A stretch of DNA of 64,000 nt from Apteryx mantelli (GCF_036417845.1 NC_089980.1:112927169-112991168), one strand, 5' to 3'. Shown: positions 36,718-48,560, counted from the stretch's first letter. Numbers and translations: made by a program. Notes: generated by a model not told the origin, from the letters alone.

Positions 36718-39700
36718 AATTGCACAGGGACACATGGAAACTACCTATTCCTCTCACAGAGATGTCGCGTGGGTTAGCTTAGCAGGTGTACCTTTTGGTT
36801 AAGTGACTACTTTCTGTTTGTCTGTTATCTTCATGCCTATTTTGAAACTACCCGCTCCTTTGTTACTTGTCCATAAAAATACCTTTTAATTCACCCTTTG
36901 CCTCTGTTAACAGCCCCAGCAGCTGCCAATGACAGCGCTCTAGCAGTGCTACAGGAGCAAATTGGTGAGTGTATGGTGGCACAATTTACAGACCTTGTTA
37001 TTTTCTCAGCTCAGGGCAATCAAAGCTTAGCAGCTAATTGACCAAATAAAAATGCAATATCCCAAGTAACTAGGATAAGCGGCATTGACAAGGGTGGATT
37101 TTAATCAAATTTTCTCTCTGAGATGGCAAGCAGCATCGTGAGAGAGAAAAGCATACTAGCAACAATGGCAGCAATAACTTTCTAATTATTTGACCTGTAT
37201 TCTATTTGGCTAGAAAAAAATATTTTGCTATCACAGGACACCATCTGTTCTGTCTCTGGGGTAAACATGGCTCTTAAAATACATGCAAGTTTGGTGTGTT
37301 GATGTGGGCCCCAAGCCTTAGGAAGCAATCATTTGCCTACAGTACTGCATGCTGCAGGGAAATGCAAGAAGAGGAAAAGGAAATGCAGGAAATAACTGTG
37401 TCGTTAATGTGAAATACATGAAATTTGGGTTGAAATGTAGTCAGGAACAAAAAACCTTCCTTCACTCTAGCTGGTGAGAATTTTGTCCCTGATTTCAAGA
37501 GCAGTACTGGACTTCAAATAAATTTACATCCCAATAGCAGATAGCAAAAGCATTCTCAAAAGTTAACAACTTAGTTTGTAACATGATCATCCCTCAAAAT
37601 AGAATTAGTCTGTTCACACCAGTTTTGTGTTGTAATCTTAAAATAGCCACTTCACTCAGCGACTTGTTTATGATACCTGCCAAGCAAGAAATTGTCAAGA
37701 AAACCTTGATCAGAAGCTTTTTCCACAAGGATTGAGTAAAAGGATGCCAAACAAAGCTGTACAAACAGCCCGCAGCATTTATGGTTTGCACAAGAGAAGA
37801 AAATGCCATATTCAGAAGAGAAAGATACTGAAATTTCAAGCCTCATACGTTAGTCCAGTGTTTCATTTAAAGAGAACAGTAATCACATTTCATTTATCTT
37901 GCTGATAAAGACCATGGAGAACTGCCACAGTCTGGCAGGAGAGAAGCCAAGGCAAACCAAGACAGAACGGAAGATTTGTGTTAAGATGATGTAAGTGGCA
38001 AGCAATGGTAATTTATTCTAATCAATTTATTCAATTATTTCTAGATAAATTAGATTAATTTGTTTCTAATCAAAACAAAGATCTATTTTTTAGAGTGTTC
38101 ATGATGAACTGCTACTAACAGGCAAATCTAAGATTCCTAATTGATTTAAAATAAAGAAGACAGAAAAGATGTGGTAGCGCATCTCTCCATAAGGAAGACA
38201 TTTCAGGCTTGTTTCCCTGGAACACACGCTTCCATTACTTTACCCAGGCTAATTTCAAATAACGTGGACCTTCAGTGTCTTTAATCTGTCCAATGTTAGA
38301 GCCTCCACTGACTCTTAACTCTACTTTCAGTTGTTCCATTTGTTCCCTTGCTATCTGTATTCTCAAACACTAACAGTTATTTAGCCTGTTCCCTTTGCTT
38401 ATCACACAGTATATGCTTAAGGGGCAAGTTGATTTAGTAAGGACAATCATATCAGCTGAGGTGTCCTGTCATCTCTGCTGCTGTTACCTAGGTTAGGTCA
38501 CTTCTGAGTTGGCTTTGCATCATGCTTAGCATTCTGCCTCTTCTCTCTCTCGGAAAGCAGGATTAAAATAGCCACGACCCACATGTTGCAAAAACTCATC
38601 CATCCAGTAGTCTGAGATCTCTGGATGCAAAATATTACCTAAATACAAAGTATAACTTATTTTAAAGTTGTCTTAGCAATCTCTCTGTCTAAATCCCTAA
38701 TAATGTTTAATTGGCCCTTTTCTGAATTCCAGGCTCATCAATCCTGCTCTGATAATGAGGCCTCTGAAGCCTGTCCAGAGCACACATTCCTGCAGCAATT
38801 TCATTAGCACTCAGTGGAGAGGCTAAGAACAATGTCTTCTCTCCTGACAAACTTGTGCATGCTTGAACCCAAGAGTTAAAACACCAGTACTCAGCACATC
38901 CACAGCCCAGAATGACATTGGCCTGCCTGTACCCATCATTAAATGCCAAACACTTAGTGCCAAAACTATTCAGCAAGTTTTTAACTCTTTAAATATTTAT
39001 GAACAAACAACCTATTTGTTTACTTAGTTCTCCTGACCAGGTAATTCTGAAATGAGATTTCACGGGCTGTGACCTTGCTGTCATTCTCTGATTGATAAAA
39101 GCATGAGCACTTTAGAGATGTCAGGTGAGGAAAGAAATGACTCATATGGACTGTCGTGCTAGAACCATGCTGGCAAAGCCAAAGTGCCCAGCTTCACCCT
39201 TTCCTCCAGCAGTAACTGTCCCTCCCTTCCTCAAGTGCCAACTTCTTGACTGAAAGAAAATACCCAGTCTCTGTAAGCATAGAGAGCCTCATTAAAAACC
39301 CACTGAAATCCATGGAAGAAGTCCAAGCGACGACAGCAAGCTCTGAGTCAGAGTGAACAGAAGCTGGTGTGTGCCAGCTCCTCGCCAGCTCATGGCATGT
39401 TACCCCTGCGACTGAGCACTTCACAGGCAGATGCAGGTCATGTCTCGGGTATTAGGGAAGCAGCCCATGGCACGTTCTTCTCCCACATGGGGTAAAACTT
39501 GCTTCCCTGCTACTAGTGGCCTTCCCGTCTACATTTCCTACCCTCTGCTTCTTCTCTTTTTGTACCTAAATTTGTGGAGGCTCTCATTTTCTATTTTTAA
39601 ACTACCAGATTGAGTCTTAATTATTTAAGCATCTTCCAGATTTAGAAAGCTGTTTTGGCTGTGAAAATAACACTCTGTGCAATCATACTCATCAATAAAC

Positions 39701-42109
39701 CATAGAAACAAATCTGTTAGCCTGTTGGGAAGCAACTTTATTTAAAGCACATTTTAAAGTCAAGTTCAGATTTACGGATGTGAAAAGACCTAATGCTAGT
39801 CACGTTTCAATAAGCACATGACATTTTAGCTCAAGTGAGAAGAAAAAAATCAGATTTGATCCTTATTCCATTGATGTTGCTAGTAGCAAGATTGTTTTAT
39901 CTTCCCTCAAACCAGAAGAAATACCTCTGAAACATCCGAAATAGCTGAAATTTGAGCTTGGGCAAAGGGCCTACATTTTCAGAAGGGTGTACTCACTTAG
40001 GAGTTGTACTGGCTTTGATTTTTTTTTGAGGTGTAAAACACACAGGGAAGGAGAATTGTGAATGCTCATGCCTTACTGAGAACAGTGACAAAGCCTCAAA
40101 TCATACATCCAAAGATCACCGAAGGGTTTTGCTCCTTCAAAGAGAAAGGGAAATGCGAATCTTCAGCTTTAAAATGAAAAACGGTACATTCCTATTAACG
40201 TGTTATTATGATAAGGCTCTTGGCATGAGAATTTGAGATGAGGTAATATATGTACAAAATAAAGTGAAAGGTGCACATTCTTGCACACGCTAATCCCCTT
40301 CTGTATACTCCTGCAATCCAATCCTTTAGTTAAGGAGGTAGGAAAACACTACCTCCAAATTTCTTGTTACTTCAACCACATATCATTACAGGAATATTAC
40401 AGTTCAAACCGCACACCACCAATCAGCACATAAACTAAGAATCCTCCAAAAATACAAATTATACCAACTTGACAGATGTGACTGAAAAAAATCTTGCTCT
40501 GAGGAGTATTTTCTGACTATAGCATTAATTGAAATTACTAGCATACCTCAAATATGTAAGTGGGTTAACAAACTGTTAAAATCAGTAACTACTTTTTAAA
40601 AAAGACTCACTTTGGATACTTTTAAAAATGCAAGAGTTCAGATTTTGCAAAGCTTATTATCTAACAATAAGAACAGGCATTTGTCATCTGTTCTGCAATC
40701 CATAAAAATACTTTTTATTTCATTAAGAATTTGTCCATGGTCAGTTTGGAGATTACAGTTTGTGTTTGGAATGATACAGTATGAAAAAGCTGAGAGATTC
40801 TATTTGCTGGCTACATGGTTGCAGAACAAAACTGTATCTGAACAAACAAGATTAAACAAAACAACATGTTGAAGCCTAGATGTTTACTTTGGATAAATAC
40901 TTTTTTTCTTGTTCCCGTAAAAGTTTAAAGAAGATTGTTTCTGATCACACTAGGCAAACAAACTACTATAATGTTGCATGTTTCCAACACAGCATCACCT
41001 TTGGGAACTGTTTGCACACTGAACTTACATCAGGTTAGGCTAGGTTGCAACACCATTCTTCAGCTAAATGGCCACGAACATAGGACCAGTGTATTACAGT
41101 GTAAAAGCAACTGAACATTGGCTTAACATGGTTAATCTTGATAGTTCTAACTGTACAGTCTTATAATACTATAGAGGAAACTCCAGTAATTTTTTTCCTC
41201 CAACTTCCTAAAATTGCAAACTCCACAGTTCACTGTTTTCCATTGAGCACAGATATTTGATCTTGAATAAAGTCATGCAAACCGCTGCTCTACTCCTCTC
41301 CTTTGTAAAGCAAAGCTGCTATTTATATAACATTTTCATTCAATTAGCAAAGGGATGGAACAAACTTAAAAAAAAAAAAAGGCCATCTTCCATCATGACA
41401 GAGTATGTGAGAGAGAGACATTACAAGGAAAGACAGAAACAAATTAGTTTGTTCTGGCCATATTAACTCTCAGGCTCCCTTGCTATTGCCCCTTACCTTG
41501 CTGTTAAAATCTATCAGAGGTAATGAACTATCTGGAGCAGGTACAGGGGATTTTTATTTCTCTGCTAAACGTCCTGCCTGTTGGAGAGAAGCCAAAGAGG
41601 ATACTTTAAGATTCCTTTCCCTGTCATTTGACACTATGGGGACAAGCTGAGTATATACATCTAGATCACACAACAAAAAGGAGGTTTTATTATATGATCA
41701 AGCTAAAATCCGGTTCATTTATTATACACAGAGCTTACATTCAAAGCCATTATTATGTTGCAAAGACCATTACTCAAAACATAGGAAACAGAATAACCAA
41801 ATTTACCTGTGACCATTAATTTAGGCCTGTGGTTCATCTCATTATGATGATAGTCTTTAATTACATGATCATGTATTTTTTCCACAGGGGCCTCCTGTTT
41901 CATCGCCTCGGATGGAAAATACTCACTTAATGAACAGCTATTCAATATTTTGTTTAATCTTCATTATTCAATGTGGAGGCTTTATTCATTGGATGCTGCT
42001 CAAAGCCTCCTCTGCAGGCAGACTGACTAATTTCCTCGCGGGCTTTCCTACAGCGCTCATCACCACAGCACACTTATCTTAACACTTCACGAACATGTTA
42101 TCAAAAATC
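36718..42109. other. Intergenic DNA, AT-rich
   Basis: No gene recognised. It contains no young repeat and no long ORF. The stretch at 41865-42000 has several ATTCAAT/ATTCATT words and could be a conserved non-coding element, not demonstrable here. Confidence 0.55.
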
Positions 42110-42180
42110 CCCTGTGAAGCAAGCGTAATTGTTCCATTTCATAAACACGAAACTGAGACAGAATAAGGTCACCCAGATCC
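42110..42180 (+). mobile_element. MIR SINE remnant
   Basis: CATTTCATAAACACGAAACT followed by GAGACAGAATAAGGTCACCC parallels the MIR core-to-tail phrase 'cattttacagatgaggaaactgaggcacag...aaggtcacacag', with a short deletion. About 45-70 bp remain. Confidence 0.6.
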
Positions 42181-42639
42181 ACCAATTTCAGGCACCCAAT
42201 CGGAGATGTGTAGGAGCTGCTTTGTATTAAAGCACACACAGCATTTCATGGCAACTGGGCCACGCGCAGTCAAAGCACGAAATCCCCACCATTTCTGCAA
42301 ACCAAGAGCCGCAGTATCACGCTGGATATCTTCAAAGAAAGCAGATGGTAATACCCAGCAAAGCCAGGCCCGAGCGCCCAGTGCAGCCCCGCGGCCACAG
42401 GGCTGCCTGGCCAGGCAGGCGCCTCCGGACATGATAGCACAGGTCTGGCTCTCTGGTGTCACACGTGCCTCCGCAAACAGTCACAGGCACAGACAAGGAA
42501 CCAGGATTATTACACCCCATTTTTCCCTCTGAAAGCATGCTGATGTAATTATGCTCTGGAAGTTTATATGAAGGACGGGAACGTAGGGGGAGCAGAGCGC
42601 TTTGCCACTGGGCTCCACACACACCTGCGTTTCACTGGT

Positions 42640-42840
42640 GCCAGCACCCACCACCCCCGGCCCGACATGGCCTCGCGTCCCCCCTCAGGGCTGGCCCCAT
42701 CACCCCCGGCCCAACATGGCGTCGCATCCAGCCCCCACCACCCCTGGCCCAACATGGTGTCGCATCCCCCCTCAGGACCAGCCCCACCACCCCCAGCCCG
42801 ACATGGCGTCGTGTCCTCCCTCAGGGGCAGCCCTCCCAGG
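42640..42840. repeat. Minisatellite, ~50-bp unit, four copies
   Basis: Four tandem copies built on CACCACCCCCGGCCCGACAT GG followed by CGTCGCGTCCCCCCTCAGG-like sequence. Three units are about 50 bp; the second lacks the CCCCTCAGG block and is about 37 bp. It is very GC-rich and causes artefact ORFs on both strands. It lies about 0.6 kb upstream of the main CpG island promoter. Confidence 0.85.
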
Positions 42841-43426
42841 GTCGCCCAGCCTCTGCGCCCGTGCCCCTTGGAGCCCCCCACTGTCCCTTCGCCCTGCCCG
42901 GCAGCCTGGCAGTGCTCCCACAGCGCGCCGCAAGCTTGAGGGGACCGGCAGCTCGTTTCAACCCACTCGGCCGTCGGCCTTGAACATTGCGCCACAGGTT
43001 CCCCCCTCCAGCCTTGTTCCTGAGGCCTGGCCAGCCAACCCAGCGCGCGACTCCGCTCTCCAAGCGAGAAAACGCACGCTAACACAAACACCAGCCCGGG
43101 GTGCGCAGGCGCTCCCTATAAAACCCGTCAGTGCGAACCGCTGAAACTTTGGCAGCAAGGCAAAGAAAAAAAAGGGGAAAAAAGCTTTTATAACAGCAAG
43201 CACTGGGCAAACTTATGAAGCAGCGGCGCTCCCGCCCCCGCGGCGGTGAGAGGCACTTCCCGGGTGCTGGGCACACCGCGAGCGCGGCCAGGCGGCCCCG
43301 CGCGGATAACGGTCTCGCCGGGGTGGGACGGCGCCCACCGGCACCGCCACCGGCACCGACCCCTCAGCGCCCCCCCCGCGCCCGCGCCCACCGCGGCCCC
43401 GCTCCCGAACCTTCCACGGGCGCCGG

Positions 43427-43431
43427 ATTGG
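43427..43431 (-). promoter_or_regulatory. Inverted CCAAT box (NF-Y type)
   Basis: ATTGG on plus, in the context GGATTGGCC, 12 bases upstream of a perfect CRE. NF-Y next to CREB/ATF sites is a common promoter arrangement. Confidence 0.6.
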
Positions 43432-43443
43432 CCCTGGCGGCCA

Positions 43444-43451
43444 TGACGTCA
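43444..43451. promoter_or_regulatory. Perfect CRE, TGACGTCA
   Basis: Palindromic full CRE for CREB/ATF dimers, about 230 bp upstream of the exon 1 donor. Confidence 0.75.
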
Positions 43452-43499
43452 TAGCACCCCCCTGCCCAGCCCGCTTCCCATTTGCCCCCAGCACCATTG

Positions 43500-43507
43500 T
43501 TACGTCA
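43500..43507 (+). promoter_or_regulatory. CRE variant, TTACGTCA
   Basis: A 7/8 match to the CRE containing the intact half-site CGTCA. This form is bound by CREB, ATF and C/EBP-ATF heterodimers. It lies 56 bp after the first CRE. Confidence 0.6.
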
Positions 43508-43539
43508 CAATCAGCCCACGGCCGGCTCGGGCCGCGCGC

Positions 43540-43677
43540 CCCTCCCCGCCCAGCTGGCGGCCCGCCCCTGCCGCCGCCGCCGCTGCTCCACCGCAGCGTG
43601 ACAGAGCCGGCCGGCTGCCCGCGCCGCCGCCCTGCCCAGCGCCGCCGCGCCGGCACCGGCACCAGCACCAGCACCAG
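43540..43677 (+). other. ELOVL5: Inferred non-coding first exon, ELOVL5
   Basis: The 3' boundary is well supported: ACCAG|GTATGG, just after a CCGGCACCGGCACCAG-type GCACCA repeat. The 5' end is a guess from the position of the CRE/CCAAT cluster; no initiator can be fixed by eye, and TATA-less islands often use several starts. There is no ATG in this interval, consistent with a 5' UTR exon. The coding start would be in exon 2, beyond the window. Confidence 0.5.
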
Positions 43678-43713
43678 GTATGGGCCGCGCGGCCCCACGG
43701 CGCGGCGCGGCGC

Positions 43714-43728
43714 GGGCGGGCGGGCGGG
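43714..43728 (+). promoter_or_regulatory. G-quadruplex motif (G3C)3G3 with overlapping GC boxes
   Basis: Four GGG runs separated by single C, 37 bases into the inferred intron on the non-template strand. It also reads as tandem Sp1/KLF sites. Confidence 0.75.
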
Positions 43729-43887
43729 CAGCCTCGGCCCCCGCGGCGGCGGCGGGGCGCGGTGCGGTGCGGCGCGGCCGGCCCGCGTGGGGAGTGGGCG
43801 GCTGCCGGCCCGCGCGGGGCGCCGCGGGCCGCGGGCGCGCAACAAGTGTGGCGGCGGGCGCGCAGGGGCGCGGGGCGGCGGTGGCGC

Positions 43888-43907
43888 GGGGCGGGCGGGA
43901 GGGCGGG
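43888..43907 (+). promoter_or_regulatory. Second G-quadruplex-capable run
   Basis: Five G runs of 3-4 with single-base loops. Same strand as the first. Confidence 0.75.
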
Positions 43908-43972
43908 CAGCGCCGCGCCGCGCACGGGGTTTCGCTGAAATGGTCCGTCCCCAGTGCAGTTACTCAAGAGCA

Positions 43973-43981
43973 TGATGCAAT
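43973..43981 (+). promoter_or_regulatory. C/EBP-ATF composite site (CARE/AARE), TGATGCAAT
   Basis: An exact match to the composite element bound by ATF4-C/EBP (including CHOP) in amino-acid-response and unfolded-protein-response genes. It lies about 300 bp downstream of the inferred exon 1 donor, still in the CpG island. Confidence 0.6.
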
Positions 43982-43986
43982 CCCGC

Positions 43987-44000
43987 ATTGCCATGGCTAC
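43987..44000. promoter_or_regulatory. RFX X-box-like palindrome
   Basis: ATTGCCATGGCTAC matches the RFX consensus GTTGCCATGGCAAC at 12 of 14 positions, 5 bp after the composite site. RFX factors bind such sites in many CpG-island promoters. Confidence 0.55.
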
Positions 44001-44620
44001 TACATCCTCCAACTTAGCCGCCGCCGATTTTTCTCTTTACTGGACGCAAAGTCGGGAGGAAAAATCCGTGCGGGAAGGGGGGCCCTGAGCCCCCTGCTCC
44101 CCCCGGGGCTGGTAGCGGTGAGGCGCCGTCGTCTCTGGGGCGCTGCTCCCAGGGAAGAGCCAAATAAGCTGCCCTTAAGGGAGGGCTGCGTCCTGTTACG
44201 GTCCGAAAAAAATTCCTGCTCAGCTTTTCCTCGTGCGCTGCTGCGGAGCGCGCATCGTGGAGAGAAAGCGGTTCCCGGGTGCGGGAGCCGCCGCGCGCGG
44301 CCCGAGCCCGGCTTGCTGGGAGCTGCGCTAGCAGCAGAGGGGTCCCGATAGAAGCAGTTTCCAAGGCAGTGATTAGGCTAGCCTTCTTTTAGCTTAACGT
44401 GCCGGTTTGTTGGGAGGGCTTCCTGGACTTGGAGGAACCACTTTCTGGGTTTTTTTCTTCCATGAACCAGAAAGCTTGTTCTTTAAGCATCCCTAATCAA
44501 GATACTGTTTTAAAAATAAAACAGTCGAGACAGTAATCTCCACTTTTGAGCAGGGGACAAGGCAGATACCACATTAAATTCTGTGCAGCGCTGTGGAGAT
44601 GTACAGTGCTTTTAAAAGAT

Positions 44621-44660
44621 GAAGTACCTACCCTGAAGCATTTTACAGTCTAAATGTTTA
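44621..44660 (+). mobile_element. Ancient dispersed repeat remnant, copy 2
   Basis: CTACCCTGAAGCATTTTACA followed by GTCTAAATG. It shares TTTACAGTCTAAATG with 33204-33218. Possibly an ancient amniote SINE or LINE tail. Confidence 0.45.
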
Positions 44661-45115
44661 AAGAGTATAAGCATTAACAAATAGGTAGAAAAGCAGCATC
44701 TAATAGGTAGAACATGCCCGTATGCCATGTGTGTGTGTCAGATGTACTTCTGGAGGGTGTGGGACTCTCTTAAAAACTTTATGACTTTATCTCTTCCGTT
44801 TCCTGGAAATCTTTGGGCATCAGCAGCATTACAAGTCTGCAACTCTTAGGGTTATGTGGAATATTGCCTTGGGGGATTTAAATGTTTTTCTAGTTCCCTG
44901 CTTCTGCTGACTCCTTTTCTGCCCAGCTGCCTCCCCCACCTCCCCGGGCTGTAGCCAGATGCCGATCCGACTCCAGAGATCTTTCCAGCATATATCTGCA
45001 TTGTGAATCCGGAGAGCAAAGGCCTGTTTTGCAGACTTGATCTTTCTCTGCTGGGCAGGAATAGTAACACCTTTGCTTATTCAGCAAGGATGGCTCCTGT
45101 CAGATGACACGAGAC

Positions 45116-45133
45116 TTTTTTTTTTTTTTTTTT
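45116..45133. repeat. Poly(T) tract, 18 bp
   Basis: Uninterrupted T18 followed by CCTCC. Confidence 0.9.
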
Positions 45134-48100
45134 CCTCCTGGAAACTGAGCATATTGCCTGCTTGGGGAGCAAGAGACTATGTCCCAGCCGTGTTTGAACG
45201 GGAGTGCACCGCACAGCTAATTGGTATTCTCTGTGCTTTAAGTGATCTCTGACTCTGTGGGAAGCTTTCAGTTACTGTGCCAGGGTACTAAGGACCACTG
45301 TGAAAAATGCAAGGAAAGAGCTTGGCTGGGTATTAGTGATGGAGAAAGGAGAGAGGAGGGAAAAAAATGGCATGAGTACTGTTGTAGTTAGGATGCTTCA
45401 GAACAGGAAGTCTCCGAAACCACTCTGTATAAATGGAAACACGCCCTGCAGCTGAAACCAGAAGAGGGTAAATGTGCAGACTGCTCTAGTGACGGCACAG
45501 CCTTTTGCCAAGGTTTTGGGCTAGGTTGCTTCCAGTGTCAGATTATCGCTGTAAGAACAGCTCTTAGTCAGGACTTTGGCAGCTGTCAGGGTTCAGCCGT
45601 AGCTGTGCAAGGCTGCTTTAAGCAGTCAGTTTAAGCTATCACTAGTAGCCCTAGGTGGATGGAGGGTTTTGCATCTGTGAAGTTTTTGTAGATGCCAGCT
45701 ATTGGAGTTGCTGCGTTAAGCTGCGAGGGTGGAGAGGGGAAACATACCTATTTTTAATATGCACTCATGACTAACACTTCAGATTTTTATGATATAGCTT
45801 AGATGTTTCACTCTAGCCCTCCTCATTCCTTTGGCTCAATTGCAACCCGAGACTTTTGTCTCATTGGAAAACTTCATAGCTATAAATTAATACTGGCACA
45901 TCCTCACTGGCGATATCAAGTAGACACTGCATCAGGGAGAGCAAACCTGTGGTGTGCATAGTCATCTAATGCTATTTAGCAATGAGAGATGGAATATCTT
46001 ATATAAATATTCATGTATTTGGGGTGGATTGGATATAGTCTGTTTTCAGAACAGCAAGTAACCAAGGCAAGTGTTGAAACCAGAAGAGGTTTAGTAGGAG
46101 AGAATCAGGATTTCCACTGAAAACTTGTGGTGCTCATAGATGGCTGGGGTCAGCTTGGTGGAAATTCCAGCTTTATGCGAACAGAGGAACATATAAGAGA
46201 CCACTGTGCTGAGTCTGCTGAGGTTAAGAGTGGTTTTGCCCTTGCAAGCACTGTTGCCAAGTAATAAGACTCACGGGTCAAGGACAATAAAAGCATGCCA
46301 GGATTTTGTGTATTGGACTGAATTGCTTAAAGGTACATATTACATAACTAATGCATGGTGGAAGCACTCAGGGATGTCTTCGTAAGTGTTTTTTATCCCT
46401 AATATTTGTAGTGAACTAACTTAACAGAAATCTCCTGTGTTTTAGCAGGATTGCATTCAAATGCAATCAGAGAGAACAGTCGTGAAATTATATGCAGTAT
46501 AGCTTTTTCTTGGAAGTTTGGGAAGAGTTTGGCAAGCTGACTAGTTTATTATGATGTATATGCTTTTTAAAAAAGCAACTGCACTTTGTGTAGTTTAGTG
46601 TATTTTATGCACCAGCAGTTGCTTATATGAAATATCTCTGACCAAAACTTCTGTACTTTTGGAACACAAACTGAATAGCATTAGGAATGCTACATTTATG
46701 TGCTGTCTGACTGAACTATAGGTATACTTATTGCAGTATTTTTAGTTAGTTGATGTCTTTATGTTTCTCAACAATAGTTTTTCTTGTTGCGTGCCTTGCT
46801 TTTAGTACTGTGAGATTTGAAATAAAATATTTTGAATTCTCTGGTCTAATCTCTTCTTTCCCTTTTGACCTTTTCATTTTATATTGCTTGCAAGTGGAAT
46901 TAAATTAGAGAAGATATGTTTAACTGAACCAAAAAATGTAAGTCTATCAACTGGAAATATTATAAGTTTGATAGACATCCTGGACGGTATCTTATATTGG
47001 TCATTCTTTTGCAACTCTCTAGGTGTAGATTTTTGGAAGTGGGTTTGAAGATTCAGATTTTTCAAACTTAGAACTCCCCATTTTAGGATTCCAAACTGAT
47101 CTGACATTCAAGTTCAGGTAGTCACAGGTGGGAAGTCCAGTGTTGCTGAGCATGATTCAGAACTGTCTGTTTGAGAAAATAGACTTTGTAAATGACATTC
47201 AGTTGATAATTGGTTAAATACTTTCAAGAGTGAACAGACCTCATTTCTTTATCTTCCTCATTTTTGGGCCACAAACATTGCAACATCAAACACTTCTGTG
47301 GAGCTCAAAAAAAAAAGGTAGAATAAAGTGATATTGCTCAAATATGGAAGCTACTTGCATGGTTAAAATACACATTTTCTTTACCATCTCCGCTTATCTT
47401 CTAATGGTCTGTTATTTCAGCAGTCCTTGCTCTGTGCTTGATGAAGCGAGTGTCCAACTAACACCGTCTCTGTACCACCAAAGACAATTGTTTGAGAGAG
47501 AAACAGTTGTTATATATAGTCCAATGTTAAAATAATATTGTGTCTCTACATCCCGTTGTCTCCTCCATCCCACTTGGAACTAATGCTAAAAACCTTTCAG
47601 ACTTCATAAATAAGTATTCATCCATGGGTCTAGCTGCCTCTGCCCCAGCAGCGTGCTAATGTTTCCTTCCAGACTGGCCGTGCAGAGGCTGTAGGGCAGT
47701 GTGTGGCAGTAGTCAGGCGGAGGGTAGTTTTGGTAGCACTTTGGGTGTAACCTTGCCATTAGCGTGAGAGAAAACTGGGGCAGCACTTGGCTTGCTGCTG
47801 CGCAGCTCAGCTTGCTGCCTCGCCAGGGGACTGTGCAGCAGTTTCTGCCACTGAGGCAAGAATCCAAATCTCTCACGTTTTACAAAGATTTGTCTACTGG
47901 AGTGGGTGCTGTTGGAGAGGCCCCTTCATATCTGAAGAGCCTTTGGGAGTAAATGGGATCTTGGTGGTTTTTGTTCCGTGCAATGAAGGCTTCTTCTCTG
48001 ACTTCTAACAGAGGCAATGATGCTGTTTCACCACCAAGGTAGAGAGGAACAAATGCTTTTCACATAGTTTCTTGCCTTTTTCTCCTACCAGTGGCATGAT

Positions 48101-48504
48101 GTCTTGAGATGGTTCACAAGCTAACTCTACTGTCTATCTGGAGGTATTGAAGTTCCACTTAGATTTGCCAGCTCTTTGTAGAGGTCATGAAGGCATTTAT
48201 TTATTCTGGTGCTTTCTGCCATAACCTCCACCGAGGAACCAAGTAACTTGCTCGTTTTGTCCTCTCAATCTCAGTCCTCCTTTCTTACCTTCTTTCATTG
48301 TCATATCTGAAGCTAGTCTATAGGGGTGAGATCTCTAAAGCTACTTAAGTGTGTGAATGCTTTTGATGCTCTTGGCCTAAGCTCTTTGTGATAATGCTCT
48401 TGTTTTCCTATTTTTAAAATGCACAAAAATATATTTTTCCAAGATGCAATATATGCTTTTGAAAGCTGTTTGACTATGTAGTAGACTTAAGAAATTGATG
48501 CTTA

Positions 48505-48560
48505 CTGCCTGTCATATGGAGACTTCAAAGCACTTTACAAAAGTGACAGTAATCCTTGTA
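48505..48560 (+). mobile_element. Ancient SINE-like remnant
   Basis: GACTTCAAAGCACTTTACAA followed by AAGTGACAGTAATCC resembles the 'caaagcgctttacaaac' head of old amniote CORE-SINE or MIR-related repeats. Short and decayed. Confidence 0.4.

Larger units (their letters stand above)
43200..44345 (+). promoter_or_regulatory. ELOVL5: CpG island promoter, inferred ELOVL5
   Basis: Extremely CpG-dense DNA with many GGGCGG/CCGCCC boxes and no TATA box, typical of a vertebrate housekeeping promoter. The + direction is inferred from a good donor (CAG|GTATGG at 43677/43678) and from an upstream cluster of CCAAT and CRE sites. The ELOVL5 assignment is synteny only: in mammals ELOVL5 is the next gene downstream of GCLC, in the same orientation. 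ELOVL5 is an ER-membrane elongase that adds two carbons to C18 and C20 polyunsaturated acyl-CoAs. No ELOVL5 coding sequence lies in the window. Long ORFs in the island (for example 42602-43144, 43213-43845 and 43680-44351) are composition artefacts. An alternative is a lncRNA or a different gene. Confidence 0.7.

Noticed and set aside
42602..44351. Long ORFs (175-223 codons) on both strands across the CpG island and minisatellite
   Set aside because: They are Ala/Arg/Gly/Pro-rich, occur in several frames at once, and follow from very high GC content that removes stop codons. No domain or start context supports them.
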